DNA of 64,000 bases from Beijerinckiaceae bacterium. GTDB lineage: Bacteria; Pseudomonadota; Alphaproteobacteria; Rhizobiales; Beijerinckiaceae. A model generated the notes under the pieces. It did no database searches. It was not told the DNA's origin and saw nothing but the letters and a program-made list of their open reading frames with translations. Positions 48,792 through 58,550 of the stretch are shown in pieces. The stretch lies in the NCBI GenBank assembly GCA_947453205.1, contig CANGFT010000005.1, forward strand, positions 62,001 through 126,000. Direction: 5' to 3'. Both the position numbers and the translations under genes were made by a program. The number at the start of each line of letters is the position of its first letter. Position 1 is the first letter of the stretch.

Positions 48792-50189
48792 ATGGCCAAG
48801 TCCCACAACGGCGACAATCCGCACAGCAAGGCGATTGCGGAATTCGTCAGCGGATTCACCTTCGAGCGCATTCCCGCCGATGTGCTCAAGCGCATCAAGC
48901 TCCTCACCCTCGACTCGCTGGGCTGCGCCATTTATGGCGTCGATCTGCCCTGGAGCCGTATTCTGCGTGAGACGCTCGGCGAGGTCGATAAGACCGCGGA
49001 TTCCTCGGTCTGGGGCACGAAGGACAAGCTCTCCTCGCCGCACGCAGTCCTCATCAATGGCGCGCTGGTCCAGAGCTTCGAGCTTGACGACGTCCATCGC
49101 GTCGGCGTTCTGCATGTCGGCGCCGTGACGCTGCCCGGCGTGCTCGCGGTGCTCGAAAAAGATGCCTCCATTTCCGGCAAGGAGTTCCTCGCCGCCACGG
49201 TCGCTGGTTATGAAATTGGTCCGCGCGTCGGCATCTGCATGGGGCAGGAACATATTGGCCAGGGCTGGCATTCCGGCGCGACGCTAGGCGTCTTCTCTGC
49301 AGCGGCTGGCTCGGCGCGCGCGATGCGCCTTGACGTCGGGCAGACCATCAACGCCATTGGCATCGGCGGAACGCAGGCTGCCGGCCTCATGGCCGCGCAA
49401 TATGGCTCCATGGTCAAGCGCATGCATGCGGGACGCTCCGCGCAGTCCGGCTATTACGGCGCGCTTCTTGCGAAGAAGGGCTACACTGGCATTCAGGATG
49501 TGCTCGAAAGCGAATATGGCGGCTTCTGCACCACTTTCTCGCGCTCAACCGACCGGTTCAATCTCGCCGCTTTGTCCGATGGCCTCGGCGAGCGCTTCGA
49601 AACGATGCAGATCGCGCTGAAATTTTATTCTTGCGTCGGCTCGAACCACACCACGCTCGACGGCATCCGCGACATTCAGGCGCGTCGCCCCTTCACCCTC
49701 GCTGACATCGAAAAGATCATCGTCCACGGTTCGCGCGTCACGGTCGACCATGTGGGCTGGCCCTACAAGCCACAGGGGCTGACCTCCGCGCAGCTCAACC
49801 TGCCCTATTGCATCGCCACCTTCCTGCTCGAAGGCGACGCCTTCGTCGCGCAGTTCACGCAGGACATGGTGGCTGACCCCAGGCGCATCGAAGTCTCCAA
49901 GCTCGTCGATGTCGTCGAAGACCCTGCCATCACCGCGCTTGGCTCGCGCTACCGCCACAAGGTGCGCGTCGAGATTCGCTTCAAGAACGGCGACGTGCAG
50001 GAAGAAACGGTCGAGGCGCCCCGCGGCAGCGAGCATAAGTTCGCGACCGAGGAAGACGTCATCGCCAAGTTCCGCAAGCTCGCGGAGACCCAATTCTCGC
50101 GCGAGAAGACCGACCGCGTCATCGACCTCGTGATGAACGCCGAACGGCTCGCGAGCGCGCAGGACATCTCAAGGGCTCTTCAGGCCTGA
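48792..50189 (+). CDS. MmgE/PrpD family protein
   Basis: 465 aa; LLTLDSLGCAIYG, INGALVQSFELDDVH, MVKRMHAGRSAQSGYYGALLAKKGYTG. Confidence 0.92.
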   Translation: MAKSHNGDNPHSKAIAEFVSGFTFERIPADVLKRIKLLTLDSLGCAIYGVDLPWSRILRETLGEVDKTADSSVWGTKDKLSSPHAVLINGALVQSFELDDVHRVGVLHVGAVTLPGVLAVLEKDASISGKEFLAATVAGYEIGPRVGICMGQEHIGQGWHSGATLGVFSAAAGSARAMRLDVGQTINAIGIGGTQAAGLMAAQYGSMVKRMHAGRSAQSGYYGALLAKKGYTGIQDVLESEYGGFCTTFSRSTDRFNLAALSDGLGERFETMQIALKFYSCVGSNHTTLDGIRDIQARRPFTLADIEKIIVHGSRVTVDHVGWPYKPQGLTSAQLNLPYCIATFLLEGDAFVAQFTQDMVADPRRIEVSKLVDVVEDPAITALGSRYRHKVRVEIRFKNGDVQEETVEAPRGSEHKFATEEDVIAKFRKLAETQFSREKTDRVIDLVMNAERLASAQDISRALQA

Positions 50190-50213
50190 CACCTACCAAA
50201 AAAGGATAAGGAC

Positions 50214-51077
50214 ATGCGTATCTGCCGTTTCGGAGACGATCGCCTCGGCGTTGTGATTGGCGACAAGGTCCATGATGTCACGGACATCCAGACCGAGATC
50301 CGCGCCGCAACCCCCTATGTCGCGATCTGCGACGCCGTCGTCGCCGCCCTTCCGCGTTACAAGGACCGCCTCCTGGAAGCCGCCCGCAAGGCGCCGGGCA
50401 TCGATTTGTCCAGCGTGAAGCTTTTATCGCCCGTCGCGCGCGCCCCCAAGGTGGTGGCTGCGCCGACGAATTATCAGGACCATATCGTCGAAATGCAGCC
50501 GGGCCGTGACGCCACCGGCAACAAACACACCGCCAAGATCGGGACAGACGGGCTCTTCCTCAAGGCGGCGACCTCGCTTGTCGGACCCTCCGAGGGCGTG
50601 CCTGTGCGCTTCCCCGAGCGCCGCACAGACCATGAGCTAGAACTTGTGGTCGTCATCGGCAAGCAATGTTCGGATGTCACGCAGGACGACGCCCTCGATT
50701 ATGTCGCCGCTTATTCGCTTGGCCTCGACATGACGATCCGCGGGCCGGAGGATCGCTCCTTCCGCAAGTCTCCGGATGGCTATGTCGTGCTTGGCCCGTG
50801 GATGGTGACGGCCGATGAAATCCCCGACCCCGCCAATGTGCCGCTTGAACTCAAGGTCAATGGCGAGACGCGGCAGAAAACCAACACGAGCCACCTGATC
50901 TACAGCGTGCGCCGCCTCATCGAATTCGCGACGTCCTTCTATACGCTCTATCCCGGCGACCTCATCTACACCGGCACCTGCGCAGGCGTCGGCCCGGTGA
51001 AGCCCGGCGATGTGATCACGCTTGAGAGCCCGTTGATCGGCCGCATGGACGTGCCGGTGCGCACCCATCAGCACTGA
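50214..51077 (+). CDS. Fumarylacetoacetate hydrolase family protein
   Basis: 287 aa; KVVAAPTNYQDHIVEMQ, FLKAATSLVGPSEGV, DHELELVVVIGKQ, GDLIYTGTCAGVGPVKPGDVI. Confidence 0.93.
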   Translation: MRICRFGDDRLGVVIGDKVHDVTDIQTEIRAATPYVAICDAVVAALPRYKDRLLEAARKAPGIDLSSVKLLSPVARAPKVVAAPTNYQDHIVEMQPGRDATGNKHTAKIGTDGLFLKAATSLVGPSEGVPVRFPERRTDHELELVVVIGKQCSDVTQDDALDYVAAYSLGLDMTIRGPEDRSFRKSPDGYVVLGPWMVTADEIPDPANVPLELKVNGETRQKTNTSHLIYSVRRLIEFATSFYTLYPGDLIYTGTCAGVGPVKPGDVITLESPLIGRMDVPVRTHQH

Positions 51078-51088
51078 GGATCATCACA

Positions 51089-51889
51089 ATGCTCTATAGA
51101 AAAGCAAATGGACTGCGCATCGCCTATGACATCGTCGGCGATGAAAAGGCGCCGGTCGTCTATTTCGGCCACGCGCTCGCCTCCGACATGGGCATGTGGG
51201 CTGAACAGGTCGCGGCTTTCACCGCCGCTGGCTTTCGTGTGCTGCGCGTCGATCTGCGCGGCCATGGCGGCAGCGACGCCGCGCCAGGCCTCTATCTGAT
51301 GGATGACCTCGTCAACGACGCCGTCGAAGTCATGGATCGGCTGGGCATCCAGAAGGTCCATTTCTGCGGCCTCTCCATTGGAGGCATGATCGGCCAGGGC
51401 CTCGGCATCAACCACCCTGATCGCCTGCAGTCGCTGATCCTCTGCGACACCCAGAGCCAGTCGCCCGCCGACGCGCAGAAGCGCTGGGGCGATCGAATCA
51501 TCCTCATCCGCCGCGACAATTCGTTGGAGCCCATCGCCGACACGACGCTCGGCCGCTGGCTGAGCGCTGAATTCAGGGCCCGCAACCCCGCGCGTTGGGA
51601 ACAGATCCGCGAAACCGTCGCCGCCTGCACACCCACAGGCTATATCGGCTGCGCGGCCGCGATCCAGAATTTCAACTGGACAGGTCAGCTCTCCAAGATC
51701 TCCGCCCCGACCTATGTGCTGTGCGGCGAAGATGATCCCGGCGCCAACCCGGAGGAGAACAAGATGATCGCGCAGACGGTGCAACGGGGCGAATTTCTGG
51801 CGATCCCAAAGGCGCGTCACCTGCCGAACATCGAAGACCCCGATGGTTTCAACCGCATCGTCATCGACTGGTGCAAGCGGCACAACTAA
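51089..51889 (+). CDS. Alpha/beta-fold hydrolase (3-oxoadipate enol-lactonase-like)
   Basis: 266 aa; VVYFGHALASDMGMW, GLSIGGMIGQGLG nucleophile elbow, C-terminal ARHLPNIEDPDGFNRIV. Confidence 0.9.
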   Translation: MLYRKANGLRIAYDIVGDEKAPVVYFGHALASDMGMWAEQVAAFTAAGFRVLRVDLRGHGGSDAAPGLYLMDDLVNDAVEVMDRLGIQKVHFCGLSIGGMIGQGLGINHPDRLQSLILCDTQSQSPADAQKRWGDRIILIRRDNSLEPIADTTLGRWLSAEFRARNPARWEQIRETVAACTPTGYIGCAAAIQNFNWTGQLSKISAPTYVLCGEDDPGANPEENKMIAQTVQRGEFLAIPKARHLPNIEDPDGFNRIVIDWCKRHN

Positions 51890-51906
51890 AATCAGGAGGG
51901 GCTTTG

Positions 51907-52929
51907 ATGCGCAGGTTCGCCCATGCAATCACCCTTGCGTCGATCTGCCTCGCGCTCGTCACCGGGGGCGCGAACGCCGACTCCGTCGCTGATTTCTACA
52001 AGGGCAAGACGCTGACGCTGGTGTCAGGCTTCTCACCCAATGGCGAAAATGACCTTCAATTCCGGCTGCTCGGCCGTCACATCGGCAAGTATATTCCGGG
52101 CAATCCGCAGACGATCGTCTCCGGCATGCCCGGCGCCGGCACCATGCTGGCCGCCAACCATCTCGTGAAGGCGCCGGCTGACGGCACGGTCATCTCGACC
52201 TTCACATCGCAGGCGGCGATCGAGCCCTATCTCGGCAACTCAGCAGCTTTGTTCGATCCGCTGAAGCTGAGCTGGATCGGCAGCATGTCGCAGGAACGCC
52301 AGTTCTGCGCATTGGTGGGCGCGCCGCAGGGTGTGAACAGCTTCGACGATCTGCGCACAAAGGAAGTCGCCTTTGGATCGAGCGCGCCCTCGACGGACAT
52401 ATTCCGTTACAGCGTGGCGATCAAAAACCTGCTCGACGCCAAGATGAAACTGGTGCTCGGCTACGCCGGCATGCCCGGTGTTCGGCTCGCGCTTGATCGT
52501 GGCGAGGTCAATGGCGTGTGCGCCGTTTCTGAAATGATTTTACGGACCACGCTCGCGGACTCTCTCAAGGAGAAGAAGATCAATCTGATCCTCCAGATGG
52601 GACGTTCGACCACGGATGAATTCGGCCCCATCCCGAGCGTGTTCAGCTACGCCAGGGACGAAACGACGACACAGCTTCTTGAATTCTTCTTCAAAGACCT
52701 CGCGATCGGCCGACCAATCGCGGCGCCGGCAGGGGTTCCCGTCGAGCGGCTGGCCGCCTTGCGTCAGGCTTTGGCCGAAACGCTGAAGGACGATGCTTTT
52801 CTTGGCGAAGCCCAGCGCATCGGCATGTCCATCAGCCCGGTCGCAGCGACGGAGATTCAAGCCACACTCGACTCGCTCTCGAAGAAGCCCAAGAGCTTTT
52901 ACGACGACGTCAGGCGCGCATCCGAATAA
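51907..52929 (+). CDS. TctC-family substrate-binding protein
   Basis: Start MRRFAHAITLASICLALV; DFYKGKTLTLVSGFSPNGENDLQFRLLGRHIGKYIPGNPQTIVSGMPGAGTMLAANHLV. Confidence 0.9.
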   Translation: MRRFAHAITLASICLALVTGGANADSVADFYKGKTLTLVSGFSPNGENDLQFRLLGRHIGKYIPGNPQTIVSGMPGAGTMLAANHLVKAPADGTVISTFTSQAAIEPYLGNSAALFDPLKLSWIGSMSQERQFCALVGAPQGVNSFDDLRTKEVAFGSSAPSTDIFRYSVAIKNLLDAKMKLVLGYAGMPGVRLALDRGEVNGVCAVSEMILRTTLADSLKEKKINLILQMGRSTTDEFGPIPSVFSYARDETTTQLLEFFFKDLAIGRPIAAPAGVPVERLAALRQALAETLKDDAFLGEAQRIGMSISPVAATEIQATLDSLSKKPKSFYDDVRRASE

Positions 52930-52951
52930 GCCTGCGGCTGCGCGCATAAAA

Positions 52952-52975
52952 AGGGCCGGAAAATTTCCCGGCCCT
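52952..52975. terminator. Hairpin terminator between convergent genes (AGGGCCGG-N8-CCGGCCCT)
   Basis: Perfect 8-bp stem with nearby T-rich stretch (ATTCTTTTG). Confidence 0.65.
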
Positions 52976-52992
52976 ATTCTTTTGTCCCCGGC

Positions 52993-54198
52993 TCACTCCG
53001 GATCGGCGTAGGCCGCTGGCACGACAGGCGCCTTGTCCCACTCTTGCACGGGTTCGAAACCCCAGACCCAGGCGGTCTTGCCCTTTGTGCCGCCAGCGGA
53101 CGCGAGATCTTTCTTCTGCTTTTCCGCATCGTTCAAATGCTTGAAGCGATTATTGGCGTTCGACAGCCGCTGCACGCCATGGACGCGCGGCATGCGGATG
53201 CGGCGGAAATTTTCGAACGCTTCGATCGGGTCCGCGCATGCATTCATCCAACGGCCCAGAATATAGGCGTCTTCAAAAGCCATGCAGGCGCCCTGCCCTG
53301 CGCTTGGGACCATCGCATGCGCGGCGTCGCCAATGAGCTGGATGCGCCCGCGCCCCCAATTGTCATTGATGGGCCGGGCGAACAGACCCCATTTCGCACA
53401 GTCCTTCACACAGGCCAGAAGCCGTACAAGGCGCGGCTCCGCATCAGGATAGCTGGCGCGCATTTCTTCGGGATCGCCCTTGATCGACCAGCCTTCCTCA
53501 ACCCATTCATCGGTGTCGATCTGCGACACGATGTTTAACAGCCGTCCCTGACGGATGTAATAGGCGATGAGATGTCGTCCGGGGCCGATCCATTGAGTAT
53601 GGCCATGTGGCTCAACCACATCCGCCGGCGCGTCTTCGGCCTTCAGCAAGGCGCGCCAGACCATCTGGCCAGTGAAGGTCGGGTTGTCGTCGCCATAAAG
53701 GGCCTGCCGGAGGACCGACTTCACGCCATCGGCCCCGATGACATAGGCCGCATCCGCAGTCGACCCATTTTCGAAGCGGAGCGTGACGCCATCATCATGG
53801 GCGTCCACGCTTTTGAGACGATGACCAAGATGGATATGGCTATGGTCCAGCGGCTCAGCCAGCGCGTCGATCAGATCCGCACGATGGAAGCAATAATAAG
53901 GCTCGCCATAGCGCTCGGCGAGTTCGAAGCGGTTGACGTATTCGACGAACTCGCCGGTGACCATGTTACGGGTGTAGGGGCCGGGAGAACGATGCCCGAT
54001 CGCCGCGATCTGCTCCGCGACGCCGATGGCCTTGAGCGCCTTCACCGCTTGCGGACTGCAGTTGACGGAAGCGCCGATCTCGCCAAGTTCGGGCGCAGCT
54101 TCGAAGACCTCCGCCACAATGCCATGCGTCTGCAGCGCATTCGCGGCCGCCAGTCCAGCCAATCCGCCGCCAACGATAGCGATCCTGCAACTCGACAT
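52993..54198 (-). CDS. FAD-dependent aromatic monooxygenase (salicylate hydroxylase-like)
   Basis: Start MSSCRIAIVGGGLAGLAAANAL; YVIGADGVKSVLR; RGRIQLIGDAAHAMVPSAGQGACMAFEDA. Confidence 0.9.
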   Translation of the reverse strand: MSSCRIAIVGGGLAGLAAANALQTHGIVAEVFEAAPELGEIGASVNCSPQAVKALKAIGVAEQIAAIGHRSPGPYTRNMVTGEFVEYVNRFELAERYGEPYYCFHRADLIDALAEPLDHSHIHLGHRLKSVDAHDDGVTLRFENGSTADAAYVIGADGVKSVLRQALYGDDNPTFTGQMVWRALLKAEDAPADVVEPHGHTQWIGPGRHLIAYYIRQGRLLNIVSQIDTDEWVEEGWSIKGDPEEMRASYPDAEPRLVRLLACVKDCAKWGLFARPINDNWGRGRIQLIGDAAHAMVPSAGQGACMAFEDAYILGRWMNACADPIEAFENFRRIRMPRVHGVQRLSNANNRFKHLNDAEKQKKDLASAGGTKGKTAWVWGFEPVQEWDKAPVVPAAYADPE

Positions 54199-54377
54199 CT
54201 TGATCCCCCCAGAAACCGCCAAGCGGTCATTCGCCTGCCCCCGGGACAGAGATGACCCGGCTGTATCAGAATAGCAGAGCCACTAGGTTTCCTCGCCAAT
54301 AGAATTTTAGAGCGCCGCCATAGAAACAGGGGCCAGCAGCCAAAGCGCAGCGCCTGTGAGATCGTCGAGCAGACGAC

Positions 54378-55382
54378 CTATTGCGGCTCAAGGCCAATTC
54401 GCTTGACGATCGCTGTGATCACTTCGCCCTCTTCCTTGATTTTCTGCGTGACCAACTCGGGCGCGCCGCCGATGAAGCTCGTGAACTGACCCTTGAAGCG
54501 GCTGATCAGCTCAGGGTCCTTGAAGACGAGATTCATTTCACGATTCAAGGTGGCGATGATGTCGGGCGGCGTGCCTGCGGGAACAAAAATGGCCTGCCAA
54601 CCCGTGGGCGCATGCAGAAATAACGGAACCGTTTCGCGCGCGACCGGGAGCTCGGGAGCAAGCGGCGTGCGCTCATCGTCGCAGATGGCGAGGATGCGGA
54701 TGACGCCGGTCTTGGCCTGCTCATAAGTCAGCGACACCGAGGTGAAGGCGCAGGGAATCTGGCCTGCGATCACGTCATTGGCCGATTCCGGCGCGCCCTT
54801 GTAGGGAACATGATTAAGCTTGATGTCGGAGAGGGACTGCAGATATTCCGCGCAAAGATGCTGCGGCGATCCTATGCCAGACGAACCATAAGACACAGCG
54901 CCGGCATTGGCCTTCGCATAAGCGATGAATTCAGCCAGCGTCTGGGCCGGGAAGGATTTGTGCACGACGATCGCCACTGGCGATGAACCAACCAGCACCA
55001 CTGGCGCTAGGTTCTTGTCGACGTCATAGGGCATGTTCTTCATGACGAATTTATTCGTCGAAACGGGGCCGCTGACGCTGTAGAGAATGGTCTGCCCATC
55101 GGGCTTAGCGCGCGCAGCGCGGGAGACCCCCAGATTGCCCGCGGCCCCCGGCACATTCTCCACAACGAGCGGTTGACCGAGATCTTTCTGGAAACGATTG
55201 CTCGCAAAGCGCGCGATGAGATCGAGAACTGTGCCCGCGGGCAATGGGATAATCATCGAGATGGGGCCATTGGGATAATCCGCGGCTGAAGCGGCGCTCT
55301 GGCCCATAACTGCGACGGCGGCGCCAAATTTAATGGCGTCTCTCCGGCTCAACAATGTGCATTTCGCGTCATGCTGCGGCAT
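54378..55382 (-). CDS. TctC/Bug-family substrate-binding protein
   Basis: 334 aa; YPNGPISMIIPLPAGTVLDLIARFASNRFQKDLGQPLVVENVPGAAGNLGVSRAARAKPDG. Confidence 0.92.
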   Translation of the reverse strand: MPQHDAKCTLLSRRDAIKFGAAVAVMGQSAASAADYPNGPISMIIPLPAGTVLDLIARFASNRFQKDLGQPLVVENVPGAAGNLGVSRAARAKPDGQTILYSVSGPVSTNKFVMKNMPYDVDKNLAPVVLVGSSPVAIVVHKSFPAQTLAEFIAYAKANAGAVSYGSSGIGSPQHLCAEYLQSLSDIKLNHVPYKGAPESANDVIAGQIPCAFTSVSLTYEQAKTGVIRILAICDDERTPLAPELPVARETVPLFLHAPTGWQAIFVPAGTPPDIIATLNREMNLVFKDPELISRFKGQFTSFIGGAPELVTQKIKEEGEVITAIVKRIGLEPQ

Positions 55383-55403
55383 TCGATCCTCCCCAAACCG
55401 ATT

Positions 55404-55425
55404 TGCCTATGATATCATTCAGGCA
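55404..55425. promoter_or_regulatory. Candidate operator (TGCCT-N12-AGGCA with central ATGATATCAT palindrome)
   Basis: Dyad in the divergent region between the TctC gene and ligA. Confidence 0.4.
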
Positions 55426-55478
55426 TAGTTCGAACAAGCCAAGGCGCCCGCCCGGCTCTTCCAAAACAGGAGGTCTGC

Positions 55479-55877
55479 GTGACCAAACCTGCTGATGCAT
55501 TCGAAGACATTCCTGGCACCGTCCACTTTAATGGCGAGCGCCTGCGGCAAGGATATCAGCTCAACAAGTTTCTCTCGTCGCTGCTCGAACCGGACAATCG
55601 CAAGGCGTTCAAAGCCGATCAGGCGGCCTATCTGACGTCATTCAAAATGACTGACGAGCAGCGTCAGGCCGTACTGGATCGGAATTGGGTGCGCATGCTT
55701 GACCTCGGCGGCAACATCTTCTGCATGACGAAGCTCGCCCTTGTGGACGGCACGCCCTTTCAGCAGGTCAACGCCATCATGTCGGGCATGACGATGAAGG
55801 AATACGAAGAGATGATGAATGCGGGTGGTCGGCCCATGGAAGGCATTCGCTCGAAAAAGGAACAGAACATTGGCTGA
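55479..55877 (+). CDS. ligA: Protocatechuate 4,5-dioxygenase alpha subunit-like (LigA)
   Basis: 132 aa; GYQLNKFLSSLLEPDNRKAFKADQAAYLTSFKMTDEQRQAVLDRNWVRMLDLGGNIFCMTKLALVDG. Confidence 0.88.
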   Translation: MTKPADAFEDIPGTVHFNGERLRQGYQLNKFLSSLLEPDNRKAFKADQAAYLTSFKMTDEQRQAVLDRNWVRMLDLGGNIFCMTKLALVDGTPFQQVNAIMSGMTMKEYEEMMNAGGRPMEGIRSKKEQNIG

Positions 55878-56721
55878 GATCGTCGCAGGATTTTGCACCT
55901 CCCATGTGCCGCTTCTTGGTCGCGTCATCGATGGCGGAAGGACGCAGGAGCCTTATTGGAAGCCAATTTTTCAGGGCTACGAGCCTACCAAGAAATGGCT
56001 CGCCGACCTGAAGCCCGACGTCGTGATCGTCATCTACAACGATCACGCCAATGGCTTCTCCTTCAAATATACGCCGACCTTCGCCATCGGCTGCGCGGAT
56101 GAATTCAACCCCGCCGATGAAGGTCACGGGCCCCGTCACGTACCGGTCGTCCATGGCCATTCGCGCCTTGCATGGCATATGACGGAATCTCTTGTCGCAG
56201 ATCAGTTTGACATGACCATCATGAACGAAATGGATGTCGACCATGGCCTGACCGTCCCGCTCTCGCTGGCTTGCGGCCAACCTGAGGCATGGCCCTTCAA
56301 GGTGATCCCGATCTGCGTGAACGTCATTCAGTATCCCCAGCCCACGGCGGAGCGCTGCTATCTCTTGGGCAAGGCGATCCGCAGGGCGGTCGAATCTTAT
56401 GATGAAGATTTGAAGGTCGTCATCGCCGGCACTGGCGGCATGTCTCATCAGATCCACGGAGCGCGCTCCGGCCTCATCAACCAGAAGTTCGACAACTGGT
56501 TCATCGACAAGCTGACGACCTCTCCGGCCGAACTCACCAAAATCTCCCATGCGGAATATGTGCGCGAAGTCGGCGCCGAGGGCATGGAGATCATCATGTG
56601 GCTGACCATGCGCGGGGCCCTCGACGATAACGTCGACGTGCTCCACCGCTTCTACCATGTGCCAGCTATGAATACGGCCGTGGGAAATGTGATCATGCAA
56701 AACAGCAGGGCCAGCGCGTAA
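55870..56721 (+). CDS. ligB: Protocatechuate 4,5-dioxygenase beta subunit-like (LigB), TTG start
   Basis: TTG at 55870 overlapping ligA by 8 nt; AEIVAGFCTSHVPLLG (His12), VVIVIYNDHANGF, GTGGMSHQIHG. Confidence 0.9.
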   Translation: MAEIVAGFCTSHVPLLGRVIDGGRTQEPYWKPIFQGYEPTKKWLADLKPDVVIVIYNDHANGFSFKYTPTFAIGCADEFNPADEGHGPRHVPVVHGHSRLAWHMTESLVADQFDMTIMNEMDVDHGLTVPLSLACGQPEAWPFKVIPICVNVIQYPQPTAERCYLLGKAIRRAVESYDEDLKVVIAGTGGMSHQIHGARSGLINQKFDNWFIDKLTTSPAELTKISHAEYVREVGAEGMEIIMWLTMRGALDDNVDVLHRFYHVPAMNTAVGNVIMQNSRASA

Positions 56722-56727
56722 GACAAA

Positions 56728-56757
56728 GGCCCTGAAGCGCTCTCGCCTTTCAGGGCC
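56728..56757. terminator. Hairpin terminator (GGCCCTGAA...TTCAGGGCC)
   Basis: 9-bp stem between convergent ligB and CMD genes, followed by CTCTGTTT. Confidence 0.65.
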
Positions 56758-56777
56758 CTCTGTTTATCAGCGGGACT

Positions 56778-57434
56778 TCAATCGTGCGAGGCCAGCGGCA
56801 GCAAAGGCGTCAGGTCCGGGCGAAGCTGCTGATTGAAGGCGTGCAGAATGATCGCAGTCTGTGAGTAATTCGCCATCAAAAGCACCATCATCACCAGATT
56901 CTTCTGGCCGAACTGCTTCAACGCCTCGGCATAGGTCTCCGACGAGAGGTGATTGTCGCCAAGAAGCTCACGCGCGAACTGGATGATAGCGGCTTCCTGC
57001 GGCTCAACATCCGTGATCGGCCGACGATATTTCACGGTGTCCACAACATGCTGCGACAGCCCCGCCTTGAGCGCTGCAGGCTCATGGGCCGTCCATTCGA
57101 TCTGCGCATCAGCTTCACGCGCGGTTGTGAGGATGATGAGCTCTGTCAGCTTGGCGTCGAGCGGAAAACGATTTCGCAGGAACCAATTGATTTCGCGGAT
57201 ATGCGGAGAAAGCTCGGGAACATTGAGCCAGATGCCAGCGGGACCGATCAACTGGGCCTTGAGGCGGCTGTTAGGGTCGGTGATAGCGTCAAAAGCCTTC
57301 TGGCCGTTTTCATCGAGATCCTCGCGCTTCACCAACGGCAAGCGCGAACGCGACTCTGCATAAACATCCGCAGGCAAAACCGTCGGCTTGTCTGGAACAG
57401 TCTCCAACTTCTCCGGCCCATGCGATTGTGTCAT
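56778..57434 (-). CDS. Carboxymuconolactone decarboxylase family protein
   Basis: Start MTQSHGPEKLETVPDKPTV; FPLDAKLTELIILTTAREADAQIEWTAHEPAALKAGLSQHVVDTVKY. Confidence 0.87.
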   Translation of the reverse strand: MTQSHGPEKLETVPDKPTVLPADVYAESRSRLPLVKREDLDENGQKAFDAITDPNSRLKAQLIGPAGIWLNVPELSPHIREINWFLRNRFPLDAKLTELIILTTAREADAQIEWTAHEPAALKAGLSQHVVDTVKYRRPITDVEPQEAAIIQFARELLGDNHLSSETYAEALKQFGQKNLVMMVLLMANYSQTAIILHAFNQQLRPDLTPLLPLASHD

Positions 57435-57550
57435 CGAAACCCTCACGCTTTTGCGTCTGTTGCTCACATCGTCCCGACCGATTTGTGGGGACCGACCACC
57501 CATAACCAATCCTGCGTGAATTGAAAGATCGCGAAGCCCGATTGGCACAA

Positions 57551-58531
57551 TCAGATCTTCGGCAGCCAACGTCCTTCATAGGCAGCGCCGCTGTTGAGCC
57601 CGGAGAAAGGCGTCGCCTCTTCGCGCCAGCGCTGGGGCGGGCCATCGCCCCAGGGGATGAGCGACGGGCCTTGGGTGCTGTCCCAGGCATTGGGCACTTC
57701 CTCGGGATCCATGAACTGCATCGGCGGCAGGATGAATTCGATGCGATGCCCATCGGGATCCCGGAAATATAGGAAGACGCCGTTAGGCGGACCATGTCGG
57801 CTGACGCCATGTTCGACCTGTCGGCCATAACCATAGAACGAAGCCGTATCAGCAGCGCGCAGCATCGCCTGCAGATCCGAAACGACAAAGGCGAAATGGT
57901 GCAGGCGCGGCCCTGCCCCGCGCGCGAGAACGAGATCATGCGGATCATTCTTGCGATGCATGAAGATGCTGACGACCTTTCCCGTCTCGATCTCGGTGGT
58001 GAACTTCGAGGGGCGGAAGCCGAGCGCGCCGAAATGGCCAGCGGAGCGGTCCACATCCGGCACGACACATTGATAGTGGTTGAGGCGCAGCGCCTTGCCG
58101 CCCTTCTGCAGCGGATAGTCGGCAAGCAGGCGCGGCACCAATTCCATGCTGGCGCACAACTCCACCCGCGGCGTGGCGGGATCAATCGTCACAAGCAGCG
58201 ATGGACCCTGATGCGGTCGCGTCACGCGCTCCGCCCTCCCCCCAATGCCCGCAACCCAGGCCTCGGCCTTGGTGAGGTCATCGGGCGAGGCCACGCGCAT
58301 CCCGATATAATCACATGAAGGCTCCCCTTGAGCCTGCCTGAGGATGACGCTGTGGTGACACGCCTCCTCAATACCCCGCAGATAGAGCACTCCATTCTCT
58401 TCGCTGCTCACCACGAGGCCGAGCACTTCGGTATAGAAGTGTCGGCTCGCCGCAAGATCGCGGACCGTCAGGCAGACATGGCTCGCGCGCGTGATGTTGA
58501 AGGGCGGTTGTGCTGTGACATTGATCGACAC
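57551..58531 (-). CDS. VOC-family extradiol (catechol 2,3-dioxygenase-like) protein
   Basis: 326 aa; ITRASHVCLTVRDLAASRHFYTEVLGLVVS; RLHHFAFVVSD; GVSRHGPPNGVFLYFRDPDGHRIEFI. Confidence 0.9.
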   Translation of the reverse strand: MSINVTAQPPFNITRASHVCLTVRDLAASRHFYTEVLGLVVSSEENGVLYLRGIEEACHHSVILRQAQGEPSCDYIGMRVASPDDLTKAEAWVAGIGGRAERVTRPHQGPSLLVTIDPATPRVELCASMELVPRLLADYPLQKGGKALRLNHYQCVVPDVDRSAGHFGALGFRPSKFTTEIETGKVVSIFMHRKNDPHDLVLARGAGPRLHHFAFVVSDLQAMLRAADTASFYGYGRQVEHGVSRHGPPNGVFLYFRDPDGHRIEFILPPMQFMDPEEVPNAWDSTQGPSLIPWGDGPPQRWREEATPFSGLNSGAAYEGRWLPKI

Positions 58532-58550
58532 AGGGGCGATCCTTTCTTGC

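Noticed and set aside
47479-50093. Minus-strand ORFs of 422 and 182 aa
   Set aside because: Antisense to the two MmgE/PrpD genes.
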